Assembly (NCBI GenBank): GCA_949291945.1
Contig: CASEXH010000013.1
Coordinates: 1-64,000, forward strand
DNA length: 64,000 nt
DNA from: an uncultured Bacillota bacterium
GTDB lineage: Bacteria; Bacillota; Clostridia; Lachnospirales; Lachnospiraceae
Direction of reading: 5' to 3'
Shown here: in pieces, positions 34,391 to 43,042 of the stretch
How positions within the stretch are numbered: position 1 is the first letter of the stretch
Layout of the letters: each line of letters opens with the position of its first letter
Program-made: the position numbers and the translations under genes
Notes under the pieces: model-generated
Database searches by the model: none
What the model saw: only the letters and a program-made list of their open reading frames with translations
What the model was told of the DNA's origin: nothing

Positions 34391-34433
34391 AGACAGTCAC
34401 TCCTTTTTCTTTTGGTTTCCTATACTATAAAAG

Positions 34434-34463
34434 AAAACTGGCTATATTGAAATAGCCAGTTTT
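34434..34463. terminator. Bidirectional terminator between xpt and the ECF gene
   Basis: A 12-bp perfect stem AAAACTGGCTAT/ATAGCCAGTTTT with a 6-base loop. It lies after xpt on the minus strand and just before the ECF gene. Confidence 0.82.
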
Positions 34464-34521
34464 AAAAAGAATGACCAGTCCAGTTTGAACCTGCCATTGG
34501 TTACGAACTGCAAGAAGATCA

Positions 34522-35094
34522 TTACTCCCGGAATGTCAGAGAATCATTGGTCATGGAATCAATGATAGCCAGTGATTCCACCCGGATTCCCTGCTCACGG
34601 AGTTTGTCTCCTCCATGCTGAAAGCCTTTTTCGATCACGATCCCTGCACCTTCCAGAACAGCTCCGGAAGTCTTTACGATATCAATAAGCCCCATAAGAG
34701 CACAGCCGTTGGCAAGAAAATCGTCGATGATCAGTACATGGTCTTCCGGTCCCAGGTATTTTTTGGATAAGATTACGTCATATACTTTTTTGTGGGTGAA
34801 GGATTCTACTTTGGTAGTATACATCTCCCCGTCCAGATTCAGGCTCTGGGCTTTCTTGGCAAAAACTACCGGAACGTTAAAATACTGGGCCACGATACAG
34901 GCAATTCCGATACCGGAAGCTTCTATAGTAAGAATCTTATTGATAGGAGCATCTGCAAAGATCCGTTTAAACTCCTTTCCCAATTCGTTGATAAACGGAA
35001 TATCCATCTGGTGATTTAAAAAACTGTCTACCTTTAAAACGTTTCCGGGCTTTACGATCCCGTCTTTTAGAATACGTTCTTTCAAAAGCTCCAT
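34522..35094 (-). CDS. xpt: Xanthine phosphoribosyltransferase
   Basis: 190 residues. Salvages xanthine to XMP. The PRPP-binding loop is [18 protein letters not shown] near residue 122, and [18 protein letters not shown] and [13 protein letters not shown] are typical of Xpt. Start SD GGGAGG lies 9 bases before the ATG on the minus strand. A sigma-A promoter lies 38 bases upstream. No purine riboswitch is present, unlike B. subtilis xpt. Confidence 0.92.
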   Translation of the reverse strand: MELLKERILKDGIVKPGNVLKVDSFLNHQMDIPFINELGKEFKRIFADAPINKILTIEASGIGIACIVAQYFNVPVVFAKKAQSLNLDGEMYTTKVESFTHKKVYDVILSKKYLGPEDHVLIIDDFLANGCALMGLIDIVKTSGAVLEGAGIVIEKGFQHGGDKLREQGIRVESLAIIDSMTNDSLTFRE

Positions 35095-35131
35095 CTTTTG
35101 ATTCCTCCCTGTTTCTGTTATGGTTTCTATT

Positions 35132-35160
35132 ATCATACGGCATAATGGAAAGCTTGGCAA
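35132..35160 (-). promoter_or_regulatory. Promoter of xpt
   Basis: On the minus strand TTGCCA (35160-35155) and TATGAT (35137-35132) are separated by 17 bases. The leader is under 40 bases, too short for a riboswitch. Confidence 0.65.
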
Positions 35161-35276
35161 TTTATTTTTTCGATTTTTGTAAAAAAATAGAAGGAAACCT
35201 GGAAATATGGAGATTTTGTGTTACAATAGTAGAAATTGGACTTATTAGGTCTATAAACAAAGACAGGAGGACGACC

Positions 35277-35516
35277 ATGGCAGAGTATGAAGTGATCCGG
35301 GAGATGTTTAATCTTTGCCCGGGGAATCAGATGCGGGATATTTTTATAGAAGAAGTAGAGCTTCCGGAAGATGCAGACCTGGAGGCTTTTGTAAGAAACA
35401 AATTTAAGGCAGAGGAAGAACTGAAGATCGAACGGACGGACAAGGAAGACGGAAGCGTGGTCTTTGATGTGATGACTGCGTCAATTCACCAGAGATACAC
35501 GATTTCCAGATTCTGA
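35277..35516 (+). CDS. Small conserved protein of unknown function
   Basis: 79 residues, acidic. Starts MAEYEVIREMFNLCPGN and continues with an alternating beta-alpha-beta-beta pattern (MRDIFIEEVELP, then a helix, then ERTDKEDGSVVFDVMT). Excellent SD AGGAGG at 35266. I do not recognise a named family; the look is that of a small conserved Lachnospiraceae protein. It stands alone between xpt and the CsoR-like gene. A TACAAT -10 box lies at about 35222. Confidence 0.65.
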   Translation: MAEYEVIREMFNLCPGNQMRDIFIEEVELPEDADLEAFVRNKFKAEEELKIERTDKEDGSVVFDVMTASIHQRYTISRF

Positions 35517-35530
35517 TCAAACTTTGCCCG

Positions 35531-35558
35531 TTGCTTTTTGTAATGAGTTTGCTATAAT
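35531..35558 (+). promoter_or_regulatory. Promoter of the CsoR-like gene
   Basis: TTGCTT at 35531-35536 and TATAAT at 35553-35558 with a 16-base spacer. Confidence 0.7.
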
Positions 35559-35588
35559 AAGAAGAGCGCCGGATTGGAGGAAAGACGA

Positions 35589-35939
35589 TTGGAAAAACAG
35601 GAAAAAACACATACCCATGTGCTGGAAGACGGAACCAGAGTTACACACAGTCATGAGCCGGGGCATGGTCATACCCATACCCACACACATACCAAGGCTG
35701 TGCTGAACCGCCTTTCCCGGGCTATCGGCCATTTGGAGTCTATCCGCCGTATGGTGGAAGAGGGCAGAGACTGCAGTGAGGTTCTGATCCAGCTTTCTGC
35801 AGTAAAAGCTGCTATTAACAATACTGGGAAGGTAATCCTTCAGGATCATATTGAGCACTGTATCGTAGATGCGGTAGAGAGCGGAGATCATGAAGCTTTG
35901 GAGGAACTGAATAAAGCCATTGACCGTTTCATGAAATGA
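35589..35939 (+). CDS. CsoR/RcnR-family metal-sensing repressor with a His-rich N-terminus
   Basis: 116 residues from the TTG at 35589, which is well placed after GGAGGAAA; a TTG at 35574 is also in frame but overlaps the SD. The N-terminus carries many His residues in HS, HEPGHGHTHTHTHT (about 15-35). The CsoR core follows with a Cys in RDCSEV and His-x3-Cys in DHIEHC, which matches the Cys-His-Cys site of copper-type CsoR. It probably represses a copper or other metal exporter located elsewhere. The Mrp-type gene follows after 89 bases. Confidence 0.85.
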   Translation: MEKQEKTHTHVLEDGTRVTHSHEPGHGHTHTHTHTKAVLNRLSRAIGHLESIRRMVEEGRDCSEVLIQLSAVKAAINNTGKVILQDHIEHCIVDAVESGDHEALEELNKAIDRFMK

Positions 35940-36028
35940 TACTTAGGATTGCGGGAGCATGAAATGCGGAGCGATCCGCAGTATTTCCAATGATGAAAAA
36001 CTGCCGGTCAGGGCGGAAAGGAAGAAAC

Positions 36029-36871
36029 ATGAGCGAAGAAAAGAAACAATGTGACAGCGCAAGCTGCGACAAAGAAAGCTGCGCAGGCTGCAGCCACGCA
36101 AAGGGGGGCGGGATCCCAAAGGAAAAATTAAACGCCCACTCTCATATTAAAAAGGTGATTGGAGTCATCAGTGGAAAAGGAGGCGTTGGCAAATCTTTTG
36201 TTACTGCTTCTTTGGCTAATGAGATGGCTTTTCAGGGGTATAAAGTAGGAATCATGGATGCGGATATCACCGGACCTTCTATTCCAAGAATGTATGGGTT
36301 AAAAGGCTCTGCAGTGGCAGACGAAAGAGGCATTTATCCTATGGTTACCGGAAATGATATTGAAGTTATGTCCGTGAACCTTCTTCTGCCTCAGGAGGAT
36401 GCTCCTGTGATCTGGAGAGGACCGATTCTGGCGAACATGGTAAAACAGTTCTGGACAGAGGTAGTCTGGGGAGAGTTGGATTATCTCTTTGTAGATATGC
36501 CTCCGGGAACTGGAGATGTGCCTCTTACCGTGTTCCAGTCTCTGCCTATTGACGGTATTGTGATCGTGTCTTCACCACAGGATCTGGTGCAGATGATCGT
36601 AAAAAAAGCTTACAATATGGCAAAGATGATGAATGTTCCTGTGCTGGGTCTGGTGGAAAACTACAGCTATGTAAAATGTCCGGACTGTGGCAAAGAGATT
36701 TATGTATTCGGTGAGAGCAAGGTAGAGGCGGCTGCAAAAGAGGTGGAGGTGCCGGTGATCGGCAAGATGCCTCTGGACCCGGAAATGGCCAAAGCTGTGG
36801 ATGCCGGAGCTTTTGCCGGAGTTTTAAACACATATCTGGGCGGGGCTGAGAAATACCTGCCTCAGGTATAA
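36029..36871 (+). CDS. Mrp/NBP35-family P-loop ATPase, Fe-S carrier
   Basis: 280 residues. The deviant Walker A is GKGGVGKSFVTASLA near residue 52, with DADITGPSIPRMYGL and MPPGTGDV following. A pair of cysteines CPDCGKE near residue 225 would hold an Fe-S cluster at the dimer interface, and the N-terminal tail has extra cysteines (CDSASCDKESCAGC). It probably carries Fe-S clusters to apoproteins. Start SD is AAAGGAAG. The upstream metal sensor may or may not be related. A terminator follows. Confidence 0.9.
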   Translation: MSEEKKQCDSASCDKESCAGCSHAKGGGIPKEKLNAHSHIKKVIGVISGKGGVGKSFVTASLANEMAFQGYKVGIMDADITGPSIPRMYGLKGSAVADERGIYPMVTGNDIEVMSVNLLLPQEDAPVIWRGPILANMVKQFWTEVVWGELDYLFVDMPPGTGDVPLTVFQSLPIDGIVIVSSPQDLVQMIVKKAYNMAKMMNVPVLGLVENYSYVKCPDCGKEIYVFGESKVEAAAKEVEVPVIGKMPLDPEMAKAVDAGAFAGVLNTYLGGAEKYLPQV

Positions 36872-36905
36872 ACTGTTTGAATTCTAAACAAAATTTAAAA
36901 ACCTG

Positions 36906-36948
36906 GACCTGACTATACTTGGAGAGGAGTGTGGTCAGGTCTTTTTTA
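36906..36948 (+). terminator. Terminator after the mrp-type gene
   Basis: GACCTGAC at 36906-36913 pairs with GTCAGGTC at 36934-36941, followed by TTTTTT. Confidence 0.85.
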
Positions 36949-37075
36949 TGATAAAGGAATAAGTGTATAAAACTTATAGAATTTCCGGCTTTACCATCGG
37001 GAAATTATAAAAAATTACTAAAAATAAAGATATATAAAGGAAAAGCTTCCAGAAGCAGGAATATGTTGGAATTTG

Positions 37076-37104
37076 TTGACAAATGGTCGGACCAGTGCCA
37101 TAAT
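37076..37104 (+). promoter_or_regulatory. Promoter of the HPr-like gene with a dyad in the spacer
   Basis: TTGACA at 37076-37081 and CATAAT at 37099-37104, 17-base spacer. The spacer contains the 11-bp dyad TGGTCGGACCA (37084-37094), a possible operator. The remaining 36949-37075 is AT-rich with no gene. Confidence 0.6.
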
Positions 37105-37172
37105 ACCTGTAATGCAGAAAACACCTGCAAGAAAATATAATTTCTAACTGCTTTAAGAAAGGAATGGTAGAA

Positions 37173-37400
37173 ATGGTAGAGCGCCAGATTAAACTGACTG
37201 CAAAGGAAGATGTAAAAGAGTTTGTTAATGAGGCCAGCAAATGCGACTTCGATATTGACATTTTTTACAACAGAGTGGTTATTGACGCAAAATCAATATT
37301 GGGTGTATTAAGCATGGATCTGACTCGTGTCCTGACTGTAAGATGCAACGGAGAGGACGAAAGATTTAATAACTTTTTGAACAAATATGCAGTTGCCTAA
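37173..37400 (+). CDS. HPr-like protein without the phosphocarrier His
   Basis: 75 residues. Similar to HPr over the second half: the regulatory Ser46 region is kept as AKSILGVLSMDL, and strands around it (DIDIFYNRVVID, VLTVRCNGED) fit the fold. The segment that carries the phosphorylated His15 (normally GIHARPA) is missing, and the N-terminus goes straight from KLTAKED to a helix. It cannot be a PTS phosphocarrier. It could act like Crh, through Ser46 and CcpA, or bind other partners. The ATG at 37173 is favoured because the SD (AAAGGA) ends 11 bases before it. Confidence 0.72.
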   Translation: MVERQIKLTAKEDVKEFVNEASKCDFDIDIFYNRVVIDAKSILGVLSMDLTRVLTVRCNGEDERFNNFLNKYAVA

Positions 37401-37453
37401 TAGAAGGTGATCCGGCAATCGGCCGGAAACTTTTGGACTATGGATACAGGAAG

Positions 37454-37520
37454 ACTCTGGAAGGACCTTCTCGGAAGCCGGATTACAGGCTTTGAGAGAA
37501 TGGGACTTCCGGAGTTTTTT
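37454..37520 (+). terminator. Large terminator after the HPr-like gene
   Basis: ACTCTGGAAG pairs with CTTCCGGAGT, and inner blocks TTCTC and AAGCC pair with GAGAA and GGCTT. Ends in TTTTTT at 37515-37520. Confidence 0.8.
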
Positions 37521-37551
37521 CGTTTTGGAAATAAGGCAGTTATAAGAAGTG

Positions 37552-37581
37552 TTCACAGGGTATATTCCTTTGTGATAGAAT
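37552..37581 (+). promoter_or_regulatory. Promoter of the helicase gene, possibly giving a leaderless mRNA
   Basis: TTCACA at 37552-37557 and TAGAAT at 37576-37581, 18-base spacer. Transcription would start about 7 bases on, exactly at the ATG at 37588. Confidence 0.45.
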
Positions 37582-37587
37582 AGGGAT

Positions 37588-39954
37588 ATGGACAGACAAG
37601 AAAAAGAATTGATTAAAATATCGGTCCGGAATCTGGTGGAGTTTATACTCCGGAAGGGAGATCTGGACAACAGACGGAGTGCTGCCTTTGACCGGGAGGC
37701 TATGCTGAAGGGAGGCAGGATCCACAGAAAAATACAAAAACAGATGAAGGCTTCCTACCGGGCGGAAGTGCCTTTGAAATGGGAACAGGAATACGAGGAG
37801 TTTATTATTTCTGTGGAAGGAAGAGCCGACGGAATCATTGAAGAGGGCGACAGAACGGCCATTGACGAGATCAAAGGAGTTTACATGGATCTGAACTATC
37901 TGGAAGAGCCGGTGGAGGTTCACAAAGCCCAGGCCATGTGCTATGCCTATATTTACGCTTTCCAGACAGGGAAAGAAGAAATCCAGGTTCAGATGACCTA
38001 TTGTCAGATGGAAAGCGAGGAGATACGGCGCTTTACAGAAGATTTTACCTTAGACAAGCTGAAAAAATGGTTTGAGGATCTGCTGGGGGCATATTATAAA
38101 TGGGCGAAATTCCAGTACGACCGGAGGATTCAGAGAAGAAATTCCATGGAGGGGCTGGAATTCCCTTATCCTTACCGGAAGGGACAGCGGGAGCTGGTCA
38201 CCGGGGTATACCATACCATTATTACAGGCCGGCAGCTTTTTATCCAGGCGCCTACCGGTATCGGAAAAACCATGGCCGCCCTGTTTCCTGCTGTACGTGC
38301 AGTGGGACAGGGATACGGAGACAAGATTTTCTATCTGACGGCCAAGACTATTACCAGGACAGTGGCCCAGGGGGCCTTTGCCTTTCTAAAGGAGATGGGG
38401 CTGTCTTATAAAACCCTGACTATTACTGCAAAGGAAAAGCTTTGCTGTCTGGAGGAACCGGACTGTAATCCGGAGAAATGTCCTTATGCCCAAGGGCATT
38501 TTGACCGGGTGAATGAGGCGGTGTTTGAGCTTCTGACCGGAAGGGACACTTATTTTCGGGAAGATCTCCTGGCCCAGGCGGAGAAACACCAGGTATGTCC
38601 TTACGAGATGTGTCTGGATACTGCCGACTGGGTGGACGCAGTAATCTGTGATTATAACTATGTGTTTGATCCTAAGGTGCATTTAAAAAGATTTTTTGGG
38701 GATGGAGTGAAAGGAGACTACCTCTTCCTCATTGATGAGGCCCATAATCTGGTGGACCGGGGAAGAAAGATGTATAGCGCCACTTTGTGCAAGGAAGAAA
38801 TCCTGGAAACCGCCAGAGCGGTAAAAGGTCACAGTGCCAAGCTTTACCGGATCCTGAACCGGTGCAATAAGCTGATGCTGGAGTATAAAAGAGAGTGCGA
38901 TACCTGGCAGGTGCTGGAGAACATCGGGGGACTCTCTCTCCAGCTGCTGAATCTTCTGGGAGAGATGGAAAATTTTCTGGAACAGGAATATGAGGAAAAG
39001 GTACAGAAAGCAGTTCTGGATTTTTCTTTTGTGATCCGGCATTTCCTGAACATGTATGATCTTACAGATGAGAACTATGTGATCTATACCCATTATGGAG
39101 AAGGGGGAGAATTTTTACTTACTCTTTTTTGCGTCAATCCCAGAAAAAATCTTCAGGAGTGTTTAAATAAGGGACGAAGCACCATCTTTTTCTCCGGCAC
39201 TTTTCTGCCCCTGCCTTATTACCGCTCTCTTTTCAGTACCCGGGAGGATGATTATGCTATCTGCGCCGCTTCTCCTTTCCCCCGGGAGAATCTGAAGCTG
39301 CTGGTAGCCAGAGATGTAAGCAGTAAATATACCAGAAGGGACCAGGAAGAATACAAAAAGATCGCAGAATATATTTTTCAGATGATACGGGGAAAGGAAG
39401 GAAACTATCTGGTATTTCTTTCTTCTTATCGGATGCTGGAAGATATTTATCAGGCTTTCCGGGAACGGATCCGGGAGGAGGACTTTCCTGTAGACTGCCT
39501 TCTTCAGAGCAGCGGCATGTCTGAGGCTGACCGGGAGAAGTTTCTGGAGGCTTTTGAGGAAGAAGGAGAACATACTCTTGTTGGCTTCTGTGTGATGGGA
39601 GGCATTTTTTCCGAAGGTATTGATCTGACAGGTAAGCGTCTTATCGGGGCGGCAGTGGTGGGCACCGGACTTCCCCAGGTAGGCAGCGAGCGGGAGATCC
39701 TGAAAGAGTATTATGATAAAAAAGACCAGATGGGATTTGACTATGCCTATCGGTATCCGGGAATGAATAAAGTCCTTCAGGCGGCCGGCAGGGTGATCCG
39801 CACAAAAGAAGACCGGGGAGTGGTGCTGCTTCTGGATGAAAGATTCCTCCAGAGAGCCTATCAGGAACTGTTTCCCTGGGAGTGGAGAGGGTACGAAGTG
39901 TGTACTGCTGCCCAGGCAGGGGAGAAGATACGGAGATTTTGGGAGGAAGAATGA
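37588..39954 (+). CDS. PD-(D/E)XK nuclease fused to an XPD/DinG-type Fe-S helicase
   Basis: 788 residues. The N-terminal about 170 residues carry a Cas4-like nuclease core: GRADGIIEEGD, then AIDEIKGVY and the KAQAMCYAYIYA helix. The helicase follows: Walker A PTGIGKTMAAL near residue 220, four cysteines in the CCLEEPDC/CPYAQ/CPYEMC region for an Fe-S cluster, the DEAH box LIDEAHNL near 383, and C-terminal GGIFSEGIDLTGK and QAAGRVIR. It should unwind and trim damaged DNA with 5'-3' polarity. No SD is seen before the ATG. It stands alone between a terminator and ridA. Confidence 0.87.
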   Translation: MDRQEKELIKISVRNLVEFILRKGDLDNRRSAAFDREAMLKGGRIHRKIQKQMKASYRAEVPLKWEQEYEEFIISVEGRADGIIEEGDRTAIDEIKGVYMDLNYLEEPVEVHKAQAMCYAYIYAFQTGKEEIQVQMTYCQMESEEIRRFTEDFTLDKLKKWFEDLLGAYYKWAKFQYDRRIQRRNSMEGLEFPYPYRKGQRELVTGVYHTIITGRQLFIQAPTGIGKTMAALFPAVRAVGQGYGDKIFYLTAKTITRTVAQGAFAFLKEMGLSYKTLTITAKEKLCCLEEPDCNPEKCPYAQGHFDRVNEAVFELLTGRDTYFREDLLAQAEKHQVCPYEMCLDTADWVDAVICDYNYVFDPKVHLKRFFGDGVKGDYLFLIDEAHNLVDRGRKMYSATLCKEEILETARAVKGHSAKLYRILNRCNKLMLEYKRECDTWQVLENIGGLSLQLLNLLGEMENFLEQEYEEKVQKAVLDFSFVIRHFLNMYDLTDENYVIYTHYGEGGEFLLTLFCVNPRKNLQECLNKGRSTIFFSGTFLPLPYYRSLFSTREDDYAICAASPFPRENLKLLVARDVSSKYTRRDQEEYKKIAEYIFQMIRGKEGNYLVFLSSYRMLEDIYQAFRERIREEDFPVDCLLQSSGMSEADREKFLEAFEEEGEHTLVGFCVMGGIFSEGIDLTGKRLIGAAVVGTGLPQVGSEREILKEYYDKKDQMGFDYAYRYPGMNKVLQAAGRVIRTKEDRGVVLLLDERFLQRAYQELFPWEWRGYEVCTAAQAGEKIRRFWEEE

Positions 39955-39997
39955 TAGCTGCAAAGCCGGGGGGAGGCATGGGCGCTAGATAAAAGTC

Positions 39998-40026
39998 TTG
40001 CTCCTGCCAGGTCCAGGGCTTATAAT
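39998..40026 (+). promoter_or_regulatory. Promoter of ridA
   Basis: TTGCTC at 39998-40003 and TATAAT at 40021-40026, 17-base spacer. Confidence 0.7.
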
Positions 40027-40064
40027 AGTGAGGAAAAGTTTCAGAAGAAAGGGAGGATCCGAAC

Positions 40065-40439
40065 ATGGAGATCGTAAGTACAAAGAACGCACCGGGCGCT
40101 ATCGGCCCTTATTCACAGGCTATGATTTTAAACGGAGTGGTTTATACTTCCGGACAGGTGGCTTTAAGCCCTGAGACAGGAGAAGTTGTGGGAACTACTA
40201 TTGAGGAACAGGCAGAACAGGTAATGAAAAATCTGGGAGCAGTTCTGGAGGCAGCAGGAAGCTGCTATGAGAAGACAGTTAAGACTACCTGCTTTCTGGC
40301 AGATATGAATGATTTTGCAGCTTTCAATGAAATATACGGAAAGTATTTCACCGGAAAGCCGGCAAGATCCTGCGTGGCTGTAAAAACTCTGCCGAAAAAT
40401 GTGCTCTGCGAAGTAGAAGCCATTGCGTCAGTAGAATAA
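40065..40439 (+). CDS. ridA: RidA family enamine/imine deaminase
   Basis: 124 residues. Removes reactive 2-aminoacrylate-type imines made by PLP enzymes. Hallmarks are the N-terminal TKNAPGAIGPYSQA, SGQVAL, and the end with the catalytic Arg in GKPARSCVAVKTLPKNVLCEVEAIA. Full length with a good SD (GGGAGG). It is a single-gene transcript with a terminator 10 bases after its stop. Confidence 0.95.
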   Translation: MEIVSTKNAPGAIGPYSQAMILNGVVYTSGQVALSPETGEVVGTTIEEQAEQVMKNLGAVLEAAGSCYEKTVKTTCFLADMNDFAAFNEIYGKYFTGKPARSCVAVKTLPKNVLCEVEAIASVE

Positions 40440-40448
40440 GAGGGAAAG

Positions 40449-40492
40449 ACACCTTTCGCTGTGGGCCAAAGCTCATGGCTAAGGGTGTTTTT
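40449..40492 (+). terminator. Terminator after ridA
   Basis: ACACCTTT pairs with AAGGGTGT (one G-T pair) and TTTTT follows. Confidence 0.7.
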
Positions 40493-40507
40493 GTATATTG
40501 GAGTAAT

Positions 40508-40870
40508 ATGAAATTAAAAAATGTATTGATCGTTGTAGAAAATATAGAGGAAGCGAAAAAGTTTTATCATGATCTGTTTGGCCTTGAAACAGTGCTGGAC
40601 AATGAGGAAAATATGATCCTGACTGAGAGACTGGTACTCCAGGAGAAAAAAATCTGGGAGGAGTTTCTTGGAAAAGGCACTGTCCCGGAGAGTAATTCCT
40701 GCGAGCTGTATTTTGAGGAAAAAAACATCGAAGAATTTGTGGAAAAGCTGGAAAGACTCTACCCCTCCATTCAATATGTCAACAGACTTATGACACTTGA
40801 CTGGGGACAGAAAATGGTACGCTTTTATGATCCGGACGGCAACCTGATCGAGGTGAGAACGCCGATGTGA
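40508..40870 (+). CDS. VOC-family (glyoxalase-fold) protein
   Basis: 120 residues. Two beta-alpha-beta-beta-beta units of the vicinal oxygen chelate fold: VLIVVENIEEAKKFYHDLFGLE at the start and YDPDGNLIEVRTPM at the end. The Glu of the final IEVR is one of the usual metal ligands. Substrate unknown. The ATG at 40508 was chosen because TTGGAG lies just before it; an earlier ATG at 40475 lies inside the ridA terminator. Confidence 0.8.
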   Translation: MKLKNVLIVVENIEEAKKFYHDLFGLETVLDNEENMILTERLVLQEKKIWEEFLGKGTVPESNSCELYFEEKNIEEFVEKLERLYPSIQYVNRLMTLDWGQKMVRFYDPDGNLIEVRTPM

Positions 40871-40903
40871 TTGGAAATGAGATAACCGTGGGATAACTAG
40901 TCT

Positions 40904-42079
40904 TTAAGCTGGTTTCTGTCGCTTCAAGAGAGATACCAGTATCAGCATTCCTACAGGGAAGAGGATTGCAGTAAGGATCCCCAGATTCATTTTTCCGGTA
41001 AACTGGGAGATGATCCCTACTACGCCGGGGCCGGCGGAGCAGCCTACGTCTCCGGCCAGGGCGAACATAGCGTACATAAAGGTGCCGCCTCCTCTCAGAT
41101 AGGTGGCGCCCAGGGAGAAGGTACCTGGCCACATCAGTCCCACGGAAAAGCCGCAGATGGCGCAGCCCGCCAGGGACAGAAGAGGTATGGGAGAAAGGGA
41201 AGTGACCAGGTAACCCAGGATACACAGAAGGCTGGTGGCCTTCAGGGACCGGATCAGGTTCAGACTTTCTCCCTTCATGCCGTAGAGGAAGCGGCTGAGT
41301 CCCATAAAGAAGGCAAAGGAGCAGGGCCCCAGAAGGTCGCCTACAGTTTTGGAAACTTTCAGGCCGTCTTCCGCAAACATAGAGGACCACTGGCTGACAC
41401 CCTGTTCGGAAGCTCCTGCGCAGATCATCACAAAAAACAGGATCCAGAATACCTTTATCCGGAAAATGCTTTTGGGGAGTTTGGTCTCTTCGTCATCTCC
41501 GGGGATAGCGTAAATGGGAACCTTTGTAAAAGCAAAGAGAGTAAACAGAGGCACCAGAGCCCACAGAGGCGGGAGGAGGCGCCAGTTTTCGATTCCTGCC
41601 AGAGTAAAATATAAAGTAGAAAGAAGTACCACCGCCATATGCCCCCAGCAGTAGAAAGAATGGAGCATGCTCATCCTGGCGGCTTTATTGGTCCCCGGGC
41701 AGGCCTCTACGATCGGGCTGACGATTACTTCCAGGATTCCTCCGCCAATAGCGTTAAATACCATGGAGATCAGGATTCCCACATAGGGATCCAGGAGGAA
41801 GGGAAGGTAGTAAAAGCCGGTAAGTCCAATGATCGTCACCAGAAAGGAACACAGAGCAGCCTTCCGGTAGCCAGTACGTTTGATCACCCCCGGAGAGAGA
41901 AAGTCCACCAGGATCTGGATGCAGAAATTTACCGTGATCAGCAGACTGATCCTGTCCAGGGAAATAGCAAACTCTCTGTTAAAGGTCAGGAACAACAGAG
42001 GAGGCAGGTTGTTGACAATGGCCTGGGTCACATAGCCCAGGTAACAGCTGTAGACAGTATGTTTTGCCTGTAGTTTCAT
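40904..42079 (-). CDS. Major facilitator superfamily transporter
   Basis: 391 residues with 12 hydrophobic segments, for example LLITVNFCIQILVDFLSP near residue 50, a loop near 60-72 with RTGYRKAA, and FSVGLMWPGTFSLGA near residue 305. It resembles fucose/sugar-type MFS carriers in overall layout, but the substrate cannot be stated. It lies 60 bases downstream of a LysR gene on the same strand, so the regulator may control it. Confidence 0.82.
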   Translation of the reverse strand: MKLQAKHTVYSCYLGYVTQAIVNNLPPLLFLTFNREFAISLDRISLLITVNFCIQILVDFLSPGVIKRTGYRKAALCSFLVTIIGLTGFYYLPFLLDPYVGILISMVFNAIGGGILEVIVSPIVEACPGTNKAARMSMLHSFYCWGHMAVVLLSTLYFTLAGIENWRLLPPLWALVPLFTLFAFTKVPIYAIPGDDEETKLPKSIFRIKVFWILFFVMICAGASEQGVSQWSSMFAEDGLKVSKTVGDLLGPCSFAFFMGLSRFLYGMKGESLNLIRSLKATSLLCILGYLVTSLSPIPLLSLAGCAICGFSVGLMWPGTFSLGATYLRGGGTFMYAMFALAGDVGCSAGPGVVGIISQFTGKMNLGILTAILFPVGMLILVSLLKRQKPA

Positions 42080-42139
42080 ATGATGTAATCTCCTGTGTAA
42101 AAATATTTTATAGTATGTGTTTGTTATGGAGCTTTGGTG

Positions 42140-43042
42140 TTATGGAATTTCTTTTTCCACTGCCTGGGGGAAAAGGTAGTGGAGGAATTTTTCTGCTCCC
42201 GGGGAGGACGAAATCTGGGAATTATGAGCCAGCACCAACTGTCTTTTGGGAATGGGCTCCTGGATATCAAGTTTATAAAAGTCCTCTTTCTGATGGGCCA
42301 GCACAAAGTCCGGGACCACGGTGATACCAAGACCGATCCTGGCCAGATCTAAAAGAAGATCATTGCTGGACAGCTCTGCCTCGGGAGTCAGGGAAAGGCC
42401 GTGGCGGACAAAAAGCTGTTGGAAAAATTCGCTGGTGGTGCTGGATTTTTCCAGCATAAGAATGGGATATTCTACAAACTGGGATAAGGTGATCCTTTTT
42501 CCTTCCAGACCGAAGTAGTTCTTCCCTGCCACGAAAATGTCCTGAAAATCCAGTATTTTGTACTGGGTCTCCCGGCTGGTAAGGTGGGCGTTAGGGGCGT
42601 TGACCACGATAAAGTCTACCTTGTTATTCTGGAGCAGAGATACGCAGCCTCCGGAAGTAGCGTTGGTGACTTTTATGCGGATATTGGGATATTCCCGGTG
42701 GAACCGCTGAAAATAAGGCACTAAAAAGTACCGGCAGATGGTATCGCTGGCACCGATCCGCAGGGGGGCTTCCACAGAAGGAGAGTTGAGAAGCTGATTT
42801 TCCCCTTCATAGAGGAGATTCACCGCCGGTTCCACATGACGGAGAAGGGCTTCTCCTTCGGGAGTCAGGGTTACCTTCTTAGTATTCCGCAGAAACAGAG
42901 GGTGCCCCAGTTTCTGCTCCAGGGACTTGATAGACTGGCTTACCGCTGACTGAGAAATATACAGCTGACGGGAAGCCTGGGAAAAGCTAAGGGTAGTGGC
43001 AACGTAATAAAACACTTTGTATAATTCAAAACTGATATCCAT
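42140..43042 (-). CDS. LysR-family transcriptional regulator
   Basis: 300 residues. The N-terminal winged helix (3-62) reads FYYVATTLSFSQASRQLYISQSAVSQSIKSLE in two segments, and the effector domain (90-295) has the periplasmic-binding fold. AAAGGA precedes the ATG at 43042; a TTG two codons upstream is less likely. It is followed by an MFS transporter, its likely target. The effector is unknown. Confidence 0.87.
   Translation of the reverse strand: MDISFELYKVFYYVATTLSFSQASRQLYISQSAVSQSIKSLEQKLGHPLFLRNTKKVTLTPEGEALLRHVEPAVNLLYEGENQLLNSPSVEAPLRIGASDTICRYFLVPYFQRFHREYPNIRIKVTNATSGGCVSLLQNNKVDFIVVNAPNAHLTSRETQYKILDFQDIFVAGKNYFGLEGKRITLSQFVEYPILMLEKSSTTSEFFQQLFVRHGLSLTPEAELSSNDLLLDLARIGLGITVVPDFVLAHQKEDFYKLDIQEPIPKRQLVLAHNSQISSSPGAEKFLHYLFPQAVEKEIP

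Noticed and set aside
35095..35131. Purine riboswitch before xpt
   Set aside because: The leader is under 40 bases and lacks the conserved three-way-junction sequence; a plain promoter explains it.
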